A stretch of 64,000 bases of DNA. It comes from Streptomyces asiaticus (GTDB taxonomy: Bacteria > Actinomycetota > Actinomycetes > Streptomycetales > Streptomycetaceae). The position numbers and the translations under genes were made by a program. Under the pieces are notes generated by a model. It did not search any database, was not told the DNA's origin, and worked only from the letters and a program-made list of their open reading frames with translations. The stretch spans positions 2,852,001 through 2,916,000 of the forward strand of contig NZ_JAGSHX010000006.1 of the NCBI RefSeq assembly GCF_018138715.1, given 5' to 3'. Shown piece by piece: positions 48,048 to 55,208 of the stretch (the stretch's first letter is position 1; each line of letters opens with the position of its first letter).

Positions 48048-48055
48048 CCGGTTTC

Positions 48056-48514
48056 CTAACCAGTCAGGCGGGCTCGCCGCGAGGTGATGTCAGTGACTCC
48101 CGCGGGGGCCTGTGCGGGCCTCTGAGGGCCGTTTGTGGGGTCGTCGACCTTCAGCTTCAACCTCGCTCTGTCCTCCGGCGTGGCGCCGAATTTGGCGGCC
48201 CTGAGGCGCACCTCAGAAGCGAACTCCCATCGGCCCTTCGCCCACATGGTGTGGTGCATCAGCGCCGTGTCGATGAGGAAGAGCCAGTCCGTCTCCATGA
48301 ACGTCTGCGCCAGTGGCGACGTGCGCCAGGAGTCCCACCACAGTTGTGTCATGGGGTGCCACTCGACGGGGACACCGTCCTCTTCACCGAGAACGCCCGC
48401 GGGCAGCTCGGGGCCGCGGAGTTCATCGTCAGGGGTGATGACGGTCTGTGGCTCGGTGGCGTTGCGCCGACGGCGCTTCGATGGATCCTTGGGGGCAGGT
48501 CCGCGGCCGGCCAT
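48056..48514 (-). CDS. Terminase small subunit
   Basis: A 152-residue protein starting MAGRGPAPKDPSKRRRRNAT. The GRGPAPKDPSKRRRRN head and the body with WWDSWRTSPLAQTFMETDWLF and LIDTALMHHTMW match actinophage small terminases. It recognises the packaging site and recruits the large subunit. The ATG overlaps the upstream stop (TGATG). Confidence 0.8.
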   Translation of the reverse strand: MAGRGPAPKDPSKRRRRNATEPQTVITPDDELRGPELPAGVLGEEDGVPVEWHPMTQLWWDSWRTSPLAQTFMETDWLFLIDTALMHHTMWAKGRWEFASEVRLRAAKFGATPEDRARLKLKVDDPTNGPQRPAQAPAGVTDITSRRARLTG

Positions 48515-48669
48515 CAGTCACCGTCCACGGTCGTCGTAGACAGCCACTGACCGGAGGCGCGAAGTCGAGCTTCGGCATCGCGTGAGGCATCCAGTAGACG
48601 CTGAAGATCCTCGTCGGTGAACTCGCGAAACTCGCCGTCTTCCATGATGAAATGCGGCATCGAAGCCAT
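48514..48669 (-). CDS. Small acidic phage protein upstream of the terminase
   Basis: A 51-residue ORF starting MASMPHFIMEDGEFREFTDE after GGGAGGT. It is acidic and helical and its stop overlaps the start of the small terminase, so the two are coupled. No family recognised. Confidence 0.55.
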   Translation of the reverse strand: MASMPHFIMEDGEFREFTDEDLQRLLDASRDAEARLRASGQWLSTTTVDGD

Positions 48670-48717
48670 CGGGGTACCTCCCGGGTCAGGAACGGCAGCG
48701 CCGTCCCATGTCGGGGG

Positions 48718-49317
48718 CTACGCCGTCAGCTTGGAAACCACCGCGGAGAGGTCCGCGAGGATCGACGGGCAGTGGCCATGTCGGCGTCCCGTCATTGCGA
48801 TGTACCGGCCAGTGCCGTAAACCTCCACGGCCGTACCGTCGGGGCGTCGGATACGGCGTCCCTGTCGGACGTCGGCCTTCCCGAAGATGTGCAAGCCGTC
48901 GCCGGACGGGGAGACCTCTACGTAGGTGGTCCCCGCGTCGCGGAGGATGGCTGCGGCCCACGGCGCCAGTCGGCCCGTGAGCGTGTTGATGCAGTGATCC
49001 AGGTCCAGACAGACGATGTCGTCGACGTCGCTCAGGACGAAGCCCAGACCGACGCCAGCCGCCGAAGCGGTGGCGTCCTTGTACTTGCTCCACGTCCGCG
49101 GGTTGGTGCTGCTCGCTGCCCTGCCGGCAATCGTGAGCGGCGTCTTGTCCGCGGCGCGTCGGACCCACCTGTCGCGGGTCGTCAGCTCGTGGGGAATCGC
49201 GTTCGCCTTCCGCGCACGGTGCGCAGCAACGCGACAACGCGTAGAGCAGAAGCGCGCACGGTGCGAGTGGCGCGCGCCGAGGTGGGCGGTGCACTGCTCG
49301 CAAGTCCGTGTGTTCAT
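48718..49317 (-). CDS. Stand-alone primase-polymerase-like (AEP) protein
   Basis: A 199-residue protein. It starts with a zinc knuckle (CEQCTAHLGARHSHR... CSTRC), then a segment NPRTWSKYKDATASAAGVGL. The AEP signatures follow: DIVCLDLDHCI (acidic metal-binding motif), VEVSPSGDGLHIFG and EVYGTGRYIAMTGRR. These match the N-terminal Prim-Pol domain of larger phage/plasmid helicase-primases; here it lacks a helicase. It lies in the packaging module, 40 kb from the main primase-helicase. It could be a separate priming or end-filling activity. Confidence 0.7.
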   Translation of the reverse strand: MNTRTCEQCTAHLGARHSHRARFCSTRCRVAAHRARKANAIPHELTTRDRWVRRAADKTPLTIAGRAASSTNPRTWSKYKDATASAAGVGLGFVLSDVDDIVCLDLDHCINTLTGRLAPWAAAILRDAGTTYVEVSPSGDGLHIFGKADVRQGRRIRRPDGTAVEVYGTGRYIAMTGRRHGHCPSILADLSAVVSKLTA

Positions 49318-49581
49318 GGCTCCATCCTACACGGCGTGTAACGGTAATACAAGGCTTGACCTGCGCGTTTGTGTAGCGACTCCATGTCGGATCGCTGTAC
49401 GTCCGCCTCCCGAATCGGGGGTCAGATCAGTCCAGCAAGGCCACGTTCGGCCGCCCAGCGGGCGCCTGTGGACGCCTCAGCCACATCCTCCAGACCCGTA
49501 CAGACCGCGATGCCCAGCACCTGTACGGTCTACTGATCTTGGGGACCAAGATCACCCCCTGGGGTGATCATGGTCGGGCGA
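49318..49581. other. Non-coding gap with GATC-rich palindromes
   Basis: 264 nt without a gene. It holds two abutting near-perfect palindromes, GATCTTGGGGACCAAGATC (49535-49553) and GATCACCCCCTGGGGTGATC (49550-49569), then GATCATGG twice (49566-49573, 49582-49589). Upstream of the terminase genes on the minus strand, so a cos/packaging region is possible, as is a terminator. Confidence 0.4.
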
Positions 49582-49839
49582 TCATGGACCGGCCGCGAAG
49601 CCGATCGTGACGCCGTCAGGACGATCATCGTCGTCCCCTCGAACGTCCACGCGTGACGGTACGAGCACGAGCGTGATCGTCGCTTGCCGATCTCTTCCGT
49701 TGCCAAGATCAATCTTCGGTGCTTCAGCGAGTCGACCAACGTCAACGCCATTGACCCTGACGGACATGGCGAGCACGCCTGTGCCAGGCTCGTGGTCGGG
49801 CTCCACCACCTCCACGTGGGCACCCATGCCGCTACCCAT
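49582..49839 (-). CDS. Small hypothetical phage protein
   Basis: An 85-residue ORF starting MGSGMGAHVEVVEPDHEPGT, with GGGAGG seven nt upstream of the ATG. AMSVRVNGVDVGRLAEAPKI and ITLVLVPSRVDVRGDDDD are beta-rich and acidic. Unknown function. Confidence 0.55.
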   Translation of the reverse strand: MGSGMGAHVEVVEPDHEPGTGVLAMSVRVNGVDVGRLAEAPKIDLGNGRDRQATITLVLVPSRVDVRGDDDDRPDGVTIGFAAGP

Positions 49840-49975
49840 GGGCACGCCTCCCACTGGCCGCCCACACCAGGGCCGCCATGCGCGGGCTCAGTGTGGGTGC
49901 GTCGTAGCACCGACACCGTGGCAGTGCGCCGCCCTTAGCCCAGCCCTGTGTGCGTGCACGTGGACACGTGGCCAT
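49832..49975 (-). CDS. Very small Arg/Cys-containing ORF
   Basis: A 47-residue ORF from an ATG overlapping the HNH stop (TGATG), MATCPRARTQGWAKGGALPR, with CRCYDAP in the middle. Overlap coupling is the main support. Unknown function. Confidence 0.4.
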   Translation of the reverse strand: MATCPRARTQGWAKGGALPRCRCYDAPTLSPRMAALVWAASGRRAHG

Positions 49976-50292
49976 CAGTCGTCCTCCAACGCAGGGTGTG
50001 TAGTCAATGGGCGCTGTGTGCGCACACGCTTTAGCCCCGCTGCTGTGCCACCTTCACGGGCGCTCTTACGGTCGTGGCACCAACGGCATAGCAACGTCAG
50101 GTTGCTGTCATCGTCAGACCCACCGAGCGAGGCAGGGACCACGTGGTCCACGTCAGTGCCTGGCTGCGTGCAACGACCGGTCGTCTCGAACACGGTGGTA
50201 CAGCGATAGCCATCACGCCGCTTGATCCTGCGCACGGTGGCCGGCCAGTTCTTCGGGAGGCTGGCACGTCGGTTGCTGTTGGACCACGCCAT
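49975..50292 (-). CDS. HNH endonuclease of the packaging region
   Basis: A 105-residue protein starting MAWSNSNRRASLPKNWPATV after GGGGAGG. CTTVFETTGRC, DVDHVVPASLGGSDDDSNL and LLCRWCHDRKSAREG make a clear HNH nuclease with a zinc knuckle. In many cos phages an HNH protein next to the terminase stimulates cos cleavage; this position fits that role rather than homing. Confidence 0.8.
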   Translation of the reverse strand: MAWSNSNRRASLPKNWPATVRRIKRRDGYRCTTVFETTGRCTQPGTDVDHVVPASLGGSDDDSNLTLLCRWCHDRKSAREGGTAAGLKRVRTQRPLTTHPALEDD

Positions 50293-50408
50293 CACGCCTC
50301 CCCGGAAATGGAACAGCCCCGCAGCGCGGGAGTCGTCCTCCGCGGCGGGGCTGGCTGGTATGTTCGCTGTGCTGGGCCGCCCTGGTTCATTCGGGACGGT
50401 CCAGGCTT

Positions 50409-50438
50409 AGGCCCTGTCGATTCGTTGGCAGGGCCTTT
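50409..50438 (+). terminator. Terminator-like hairpin with plus-strand T-run
   Basis: Stem AGGCCCTG / CAGGGCCT followed by TTTT on the plus strand, just 3' of the tRNA. The orientation is plus, so it may insulate rather than end the tRNA. Confidence 0.4.
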
Positions 50439-50442
50439 TCTG

Positions 50443-50518
50443 TGGTCGGGATGGCGTGGTTCGAACACGCGACCTTCCGGTCCCAAACCGGACGCGCTAC
50501 CTACTGCGCCACATCCCG
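50443..50518 (-). tRNA. tRNA-Pro (anticodon TGG), CCA encoded
   Basis: A complete 76-nt cloverleaf: acceptor CGGGATG/CATCCCG, D-stem GCGC/GCGC, anticodon stem TCCGG/CCGGA with loop TTTGGGA, T-stem GCGTG/CACGC with loop TTCGAAC, then A and CCA. The CCA end is encoded. It decodes CCA proline codons, rare in a GC-rich host. Confidence 0.95.
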
Positions 50519-50588
50519 TGATTTCAGTGCATACTTAGCCCTCTCGGGCGGCTTGGGGAGCCGTTCACGTGATCCTTGGGGGGATTCC

Positions 50589-51209
50589 ATGCACAAGTCC
50601 CGGTACGCCGTCAGAGCGGCGTCTGTGGCCCTTCTCGGGGCCGTTCTGGTGGGCTGCTCGTCAGAGAAAAGCGACGGCCCGGACGTCGCCCAACAAGCCC
50701 CGTCAAAACCGGCACAGAAAGCGGCCGACGAGTCGCCGTCTCCGTCAGCCTCGAAGTCCGCGGCCCCGGTGATCGCCGTTGGTCAGACGGGCACGTTCAA
50801 CGTCGGCGAGACAGACGACTACGGCGAGAACTACAAGGTGACGACCAAGATGCAAGTCACTGCCGTCAGCGCGAAGTATGTGACGCCGGCCGAGGTGGAC
50901 ACGACGAACGAGCCGGAACAAGGCCAGTACGTGAAGCTGACGCTCACGCTGAAGAACGTCGGCACGGCTCCAGCCGAGATCATGACCTACGGCATGATGA
51001 AGTGGGAAGACGACAAGACGGCCGCACAGGACGCCAGCACGCTCGAAGGCGTCGGCGATGGGCCGGATCTCGATACGACGTATAAGCCAGGCCAGGCCGT
51101 CACGGGCTCGCTCGTCCTCGACGTCGCCCGTCGGGGCGGGAGGGTGAGTTACGTCGGGGGTGACGATCCGGGCGAGGGTCCGACGTTCGTCGTGAAGCTG
51201 CCCAAGTAG
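50589..51209 (+). CDS. Prophage lipoprotein (DUF4352-like), candidate superinfection exclusion
   Basis: A 206-residue protein starting MHKSRYAVRAASVALLGAVL after GGGGGG. Signal peptide with lipobox VLVGC (Cys25), then an Ala/Ser/Pro/Lys linker to about residue 60. The rest is an Ig-like beta domain (IAVGQTGTFNVGETDDYGE, VKLTLTLKNVGTAPAEIMTY, TTYKPGQAVTGSLVLDVARR) resembling DUF4352 proteins. It is the only clear plus-strand phage gene, typical of a 'moron' expressed in the lysogen. Related prophage lipoproteins (e.g. Ltp of TP-J34) block phage DNA injection; that role is inferred. Confidence 0.7.
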   Translation: MHKSRYAVRAASVALLGAVLVGCSSEKSDGPDVAQQAPSKPAQKAADESPSPSASKSAAPVIAVGQTGTFNVGETDDYGENYKVTTKMQVTAVSAKYVTPAEVDTTNEPEQGQYVKLTLTLKNVGTAPAEIMTYGMMKWEDDKTAAQDASTLEGVGDGPDLDTTYKPGQAVTGSLVLDVARRGGRVSYVGGDDPGEGPTFVVKLPK

Positions 51210-51217
51210 GGGTTCAG

Positions 51218-51283
51218 CTAGGCAGGGCGGCCGTCACAGCCATGTGTAGGGCGTCGAAGCGCTCTGGTCTTTGCCCTGCCTAG
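51218..51283 (+). terminator. Inverted repeat after the lipoprotein gene
   Basis: Perfect 11-bp arms CTAGGCAGGGC / GCCCTGCCTAG separated by 44 nt, beginning 8 nt past the lipoprotein stop. It may terminate its transcript, though there is no T-run. From here to 51528 I see no supported gene. Confidence 0.4.
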
Positions 51284-51528
51284 GGTGTTGGGCGTCGCGC
51301 CCGTCAGCTCCCGGTCTGCCCCAGGTCACTGACTCAGGCCACGCCCTCTGTGCGCTCCGGGACTCTCACCCGGTGTCCCCGTACGGGGCGTGTCAAGCAC
51401 TCAGCGCACAGCAGCTTTAGGGGGCACTCGCGCGGACGATCGCGTGTAATCGCCAACCAGGTCCCGTCTGCGCTCCTGCGGTTGCACAGCGAGCAGACCC
51501 TCGCATCCTAGGAAGCGGGCCCGCAGTG

Positions 51529-51820
51529 GGTAGGAGCGGAGTCGAACCGCTCTGCGCGGGTCATCAGGGCAGCGCCCCTCGCCTATTCGCCACCATGGTC
51601 AAGAGGAATCGAACCTCACACCCTCGCCAGAGGGACGCCCGGAATCGAACCGGGCTACGCTCGCCTATCTACCCTTGGTGCTGCCCGGGTCCCGCCGTCG
51701 GACAGCGTTGCGGCCTACCGGCGGTGTCCGCGCGATAGGACGCTACTCAGTGCGCGCGCTTCGAAGTCACGCACGGGACGCACCTCTGTGATCTCGACGG
51801 GATTCGAACCCGCGGTCCCA
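51529..51820 (-). other. Four tRNA T-arm-like segments without complete cloverleafs
   Basis: On the minus strand, T-arm motifs with paired stems occur near 51797-51815, 51638-51655, 51604-51618 and 51535-51553 (GGTTCGAATCC, GGTTCGATTCC twice, GGTTCGACTCC). I could not find matching 5' acceptor, D- and anticodon arms for any. These look like tRNA remnants or non-canonical tRNAs; no tRNA identity can be given. Confidence 0.4.
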
Positions 51821-51944
51821 CCCTTCGCCCACTTGCCGGACGGGTAAGGATCTTGGCAGTGTCACCCTCTAGGCCAGCCTCGGGGCACGCGACCACTTCC
51901 CCGTCGCACGTCCCCTGGACGCACACGGGAAACCTATCGAGCAT
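51747..51944 (-). CDS. Doubtful small ORF overlapping a T-arm-like segment
   Basis: A 65-residue ORF starting MLDRFPVCVQGTCDGEVVAC. The first ~33 residues are protein-like, with cysteines. The second half (GRRVGPRVRIPSRS) is what a tRNA 3' half gives when translated, so the frame probably enters an RNA-like region. It is the first ORF after the promoter element at 52073-52091. Confidence 0.3.
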   Translation of the reverse strand: MLDRFPVCVQGTCDGEVVACPEAGLEGDTAKILTRPASGRRVGPRVRIPSRSQRCVPCVTSKRAH

Positions 51945-52015
51945 CCGGCGCCGCTCGACCGCGCTTCAACCCGGAGGAGAGGACGGGGAGCGCAGGAGCG
52001 GCACCGGACGAGGGC

Positions 52016-52065
52016 GGGCAGGAGAGGACCGCCCGCCACTCGCGACGGTCGCCGTTCTCCTGCCC
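52016..52065 (-). other. Leader hairpin beside the 52073-52091 promoter element
   Basis: Perfect 10-bp arms GGGCAGGAGA / TCTCCTGCCC around a 30-nt loop, positioned where a minus-strand transcript from that element would begin. Could be an attenuator or a 5'-end stabiliser. Confidence 0.4.
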
Positions 52066-52072
52066 TACTACT

Positions 52073-52091
52073 GTTATGGGGCACAGATCTT
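52073..52091 (-). promoter_or_regulatory. Divergent GTTATGGGGC element upstream of the tRNA-like region
   Basis: GTTATGGGGC at 52073-52082 as in the other elements, but AAGATC lies only 7 nt away instead of 17, so it may be a shortened or degenerate copy. Confidence 0.4.
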
Positions 52092-52154
52092 GGTTTGGCG
52101 CCGACTGACCGTCGAACAGGCCGCCTCGTCCTCCACCTGCGGAAATGCAAACTG

Positions 52155-52248
52155 GGGTCAGAAGGGTCAAATTAGACCCCTATTTTCAACTCCTTCTAAC
52201 GCGTGTAGAGAGAGTTAGAAATAGGGGTCTAGTTTGACACTCTGACCC
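52155..52248. repeat. 94-bp palindrome centred on ACGCGT
   Basis: Symmetric 44-nt arms around ACGCGT (52199-52204). The outer blocks GGGTCAGA and TCTGACCC and inner TAGACCCCTATTT and AAATAGGGGTCTA are perfect; most of the remaining positions pair. Related to 24882-24985. AT-rich relative to the genome. The 190 nt between this element and the integrase stop hold no gene. Confidence 0.75.
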
Positions 52249-52310
52249 TCAAAATGACCTACACAACCACGGTAAGTAACGGCAACCTTAGAATCAATCA
52301 CTTGCGGTAG

Positions 52311-52334
52311 TTATCCACACCCTCCTGTGGATGA
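52311..52334. promoter_or_regulatory. Inverted DnaA-box-like pair
   Basis: TTATCCACA (52311-52319) and TGTGGATGA (52326-52334) face each other, with perfect ATCCACA/TGTGGAT arms and a 6-nt spacer, 63 bp from the 94-bp palindrome. Candidate replication-initiator binding site. Confidence 0.45.
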
Positions 52335-52443
52335 GCGCTACCTTCCGCTTCCGCCGACGTTCCAGTCAGCGAGGACGCGAGGACGACGACAGCGCGCCGA
52401 GGATGAGCCCCGACGCGCCGTCATTCGTTATCTACTCGTTACC

Positions 52444-54123
52444 TCAGAGCATCGCCTGATGCAGCGCCTCCGCCTCAGCGTCTTCCACGGGGTCAATGTG
52501 CTCGCCGACGAGGAACGTCAGCCGCTCCCCGACGGGACGTCGCCATCCGGTCGCGCGGCCCACACGGATCTTGACGCCGGCCGACACCAGCATCTGACGT
52601 CGCTCCGGCCACTCAGCGGCCGTCCAGTCGTCGCCCCATGTCCGGTCGAGCTGCACGATCCGCTCCTCCGGGGCTCGATACGGAACCTTCTCCAGCTCCG
52701 CCAGGGTGTCGCTCATGCCATTCAACTGATCCGCTGCTGCGTCCTGCGCTGCGCCGCGGAGCTTCAGCATCTGCTTCGTCAGAGCCTCGATGTCGGCTCG
52801 GAGTTCCTGGATCGCCGGGCGGTTGTCGACGCCGCCTGTCTTGACGATCTCCGTCCGCCGGAAGCGTCCCAGTCGGCGCATGAACTCCTTGTCCACCCAT
52901 TCAAGCGTCGGCTCTACGGGGATGTTCGGCGCGGGAACGCCCTTCTCGTGGTCGTCACCCTTACACCGGAAGAGGTGACGACGCCCCTTGTTTTCGGTTA
53001 CCGACAGCGCTGGAGGATTCGGCACCGGCGTTCCGTCCTGCGTGATCGTCTTCCGACGGGTGCGACGCTCCCGTACCCACCCTGCGTACATGTTGTGGTC
53101 GCACTCATCGCACTCGATGATCCCCAGCAGCGGATGAGCGTCCTTCCGCTTCGACACTCCGGCATTCGGTGACGAGCGCTCTTTCAGGGCCGCTTGGAGT
53201 CTGAACCACGTCTCGTCGTCGATCAGCGGCTCACCTTGCATCACAGGGCCCCCCTTGCTGTCCCGTACGACCGTCCCGTCTTCGCGGACGAGGTACCCGC
53301 GCAGGGCTGGGGAGAGCAGGATGTCCCGCACTGTCGTGTCGCGCCAGCGGCTTTCGGGGTCGTGCTTCCGAGGAGGCTTGGCCAGGCGAGCACGGTGGTT
53401 CTTCGGAGTGATCACCTTGTGTGCGTCCAGGTGCTCCTGAATCGCGGTGTACGCCTCCCCCGCGATCCCCAGGCCAACCATTTCTACGATGTGGTTCCAC
53501 GTCAGGTCGACGTCCCGCGCCAGCCACCACCCTTCGTTCCCGTCGGGGAAGGTTTTGCGGACAGGGATGGTGCCGTACGGGATGATTCCGCCGGCCCACC
53601 TCCCGAGCGACTGAAGATGCGCTGCCGCCCCCTTGTTCCGCTCCATGATCGTCTGGCCTTCGAGCTGAGCGGCGAACGCGAGGATGAGCATGATCAGCTC
53701 GGACATGGGAGAGCTGAAGTCCAGTTCCAGGCGCCCGCCTCCGGGACCCGACGCGAAGATGAGCCGCTTTCCGTGCTGCTTAGCGAACCGGCCAAGATCC
53801 GCCATGTCCGCCATGGAGCGAACCGCCCGGTCCATCCGTTGCCACGTCAGGACGTCCCACAAGTCAGGGTTGTTGAGCCAGTGGGATAGTTGCTCCCGTT
53901 CCCACGGCGTAGTCTTGAGAGCCGAGATGTCAACGTCGTTGGCCCACCCGACGAGGTCCCCGCCTATGGCGTTGGCGGTCTCCGTGATGAGTTCTGTCTG
54001 AACTTCTGGCGACGTCGACGCGTCGGTGTACTTGCTCAGCCGCACAGCCCCAACGACGCGAAGTCGTCCGAACCCTGGCTCATCCACGATGCGCTGCCCC
54101 GTGTGCAGCGGAAACGGATTCAT
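52444..54123 (-). CDS. Large serine integrase
   Basis: A 559-residue protein from ATG at 54123; an upstream GTG at 54174 would add 17 residues but runs toward the attachment site. The resolvase domain (residues ~20-165) has RLRVVGAVRLSKYTDAS with the catalytic Ser, VLTWQRMDRAVRSMADMADL and EGQTIMERNKGAA. The recombinase domain follows (YLVREDGTVVRDSKGGPVMQ, PLIDDETWFRLQAAL), then a zinc ribbon (CDECDHNMYAG ... FRCKGDDHEKG) and a coiled coil (ALTKQMLKLRGAAQDAAADQ). Same class as phiC31, TG1 and R4 integrases. It catalyses directional attP x attB recombination. Confidence 0.9.
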   Translation of the reverse strand: MNPFPLHTGQRIVDEPGFGRLRVVGAVRLSKYTDASTSPEVQTELITETANAIGGDLVGWANDVDISALKTTPWEREQLSHWLNNPDLWDVLTWQRMDRAVRSMADMADLGRFAKQHGKRLIFASGPGGGRLELDFSSPMSELIMLILAFAAQLEGQTIMERNKGAAAHLQSLGRWAGGIIPYGTIPVRKTFPDGNEGWWLARDVDLTWNHIVEMVGLGIAGEAYTAIQEHLDAHKVITPKNHRARLAKPPRKHDPESRWRDTTVRDILLSPALRGYLVREDGTVVRDSKGGPVMQGEPLIDDETWFRLQAALKERSSPNAGVSKRKDAHPLLGIIECDECDHNMYAGWVRERRTRRKTITQDGTPVPNPPALSVTENKGRRHLFRCKGDDHEKGVPAPNIPVEPTLEWVDKEFMRRLGRFRRTEIVKTGGVDNRPAIQELRADIEALTKQMLKLRGAAQDAAADQLNGMSDTLAELEKVPYRAPEERIVQLDRTWGDDWTAAEWPERRQMLVSAGVKIRVGRATGWRRPVGERLTFLVGEHIDPVEDAEAEALHQAML

Positions 54124-54189
54124 GATGGGATGATACTCGGCACAGTTCGCGTTCGCCACGCGGGTGCGGCGCACTTGATCGATACGAAG
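54124..54189. other. Right prophage-host junction region (attR expected here)
   Basis: The interval between the integrase start and a host-like terminator. Serine integrase genes usually lie next to attP, and the first host gene begins at 54258, so the crossover should fall in about 54124-54190. The core cannot be defined without attL. Confidence 0.5.
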
Positions 54190-54230
54190 GCCCCGCGCCT
54201 GTCCTTTTCCCCAGGACAGCGCGGGGCTTT
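54190..54230 (+). terminator. Host-like intrinsic terminator
   Basis: Stem GCCCCGCGCCTGTCC / GGACAGCGCGGGGC followed by TTT on the plus strand. It would suit a host plus-strand gene whose body is now at the other end of the prophage. Confidence 0.55.
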
Positions 54231-54257
54231 CGCGGTTAATTCGGGTATGTTCACGTC

Positions 54258-55208
54258 ATGTCGACACCGGGGGAAACACCCAATCCGTACGGGCCGCCAC
54301 AGCCGCCCCAACCGCCTCAGCCGCCTCAGCAGAGCCCGGCGCAGAGCGCGCCGCAGGGGCCGGGGCAAAGCCCGCCGCAGAGCACGCCACCCGGCCCGTA
54401 CGGGCAGGTGCCGCCCCAGAGCCAGTCGCCCCAGCACAATCCGTACGCCCAGCCGACGATGCCGTCCGTCCCTCTGGGCGGCGGCTACGGCCCGATGGGC
54501 GCGCCGGGCATACCTCCCGGCGCGCCGCCCATGGGCCCCGGGGGCGGCGGCAAGGGCTGGCTGTGGGGTCTTGGCGGGGCCGTCGTCGCCTCGGCGGTCT
54601 GGGCCGGGGTGCTGTTCGCCACGGGAGGTTTCGACGGGAACGGGGCAGAGGCCGATCTCGCGGGCTACCGCTATATGACCAACCTGTGCGGCTCGACGGA
54701 CCCCCAGGCCATCGAGGACTCCGGGTACAAGCAGAAGGACGAGAGCGGCTCGTCGTCGAATCCCCAGCACAGCAGTTCCGAGAACCCCGCGCTGGACTCG
54801 ATGACCTGCAACATCGACTTCGAGCCGAGCGGCGCGAGCACCAGCGACTACTCCTCGGTGTGGCTCTACACAACGGCGTCGCTGCACAAGAAGACCGACC
54901 CCGGCCCCGAGTTCGAGGCCCAGTACCGGTCGTACGAGGACCAGAAGACGTCCACCTACAGCTATGAGGTGAGCCCGGTCAGGGGGCTGGGCGAAGAGGC
55001 GTATGTGGTGCGGCAGGAGAGCAAGAGCAGCACCTCCAACACCGGCGCCTATGTGATCCTCGCCGTGCGGGACGGCTGGATGACCTATCAGTCGACCTGG
55101 TCGGAGTACGTGTCGACCTCCTCCAGCGCCTCGGCCAAGACGCCGGAAGAGGCCACCGAGATGCTCAGGAAGAGCGCGAAGGCGACGCTCGAGAAGATGA
55201 AGGAGTAA
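54258..55208 (+). CDS. Membrane protein with Pro/Gln-rich N-terminus and secreted domain
   Basis: A 316-residue protein. Residues 1-95 are Pro/Gln/Gly-rich and disordered, ~98-122 a transmembrane helix (GWLWGLGGAVVASAVWAGVL), and the rest an extracellular domain with two cysteines (TNLCGSTD, MTCNIDF) probably in a disulfide. This architecture is common in Streptomyces. First host gene right of the prophage. Function unknown. Confidence 0.7.
   Translation: MSTPGETPNPYGPPQPPQPPQPPQQSPAQSAPQGPGQSPPQSTPPGPYGQVPPQSQSPQHNPYAQPTMPSVPLGGGYGPMGAPGIPPGAPPMGPGGGGKGWLWGLGGAVVASAVWAGVLFATGGFDGNGAEADLAGYRYMTNLCGSTDPQAIEDSGYKQKDESGSSSNPQHSSSENPALDSMTCNIDFEPSGASTSDYSSVWLYTTASLHKKTDPGPEFEAQYRSYEDQKTSTYSYEVSPVRGLGEEAYVVRQESKSSTSNTGAYVILAVRDGWMTYQSTWSEYVSTSSSASAKTPEEATEMLRKSAKATLEKMKE

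Noticed and set aside
51341..51511. Minus-strand frame with zinc-ribbon-like CSLCNRRS...CAEC
   Set aside because: An in-frame stop lies just before it and there is no start codon ahead of the first cysteine, so it is at best a remnant.
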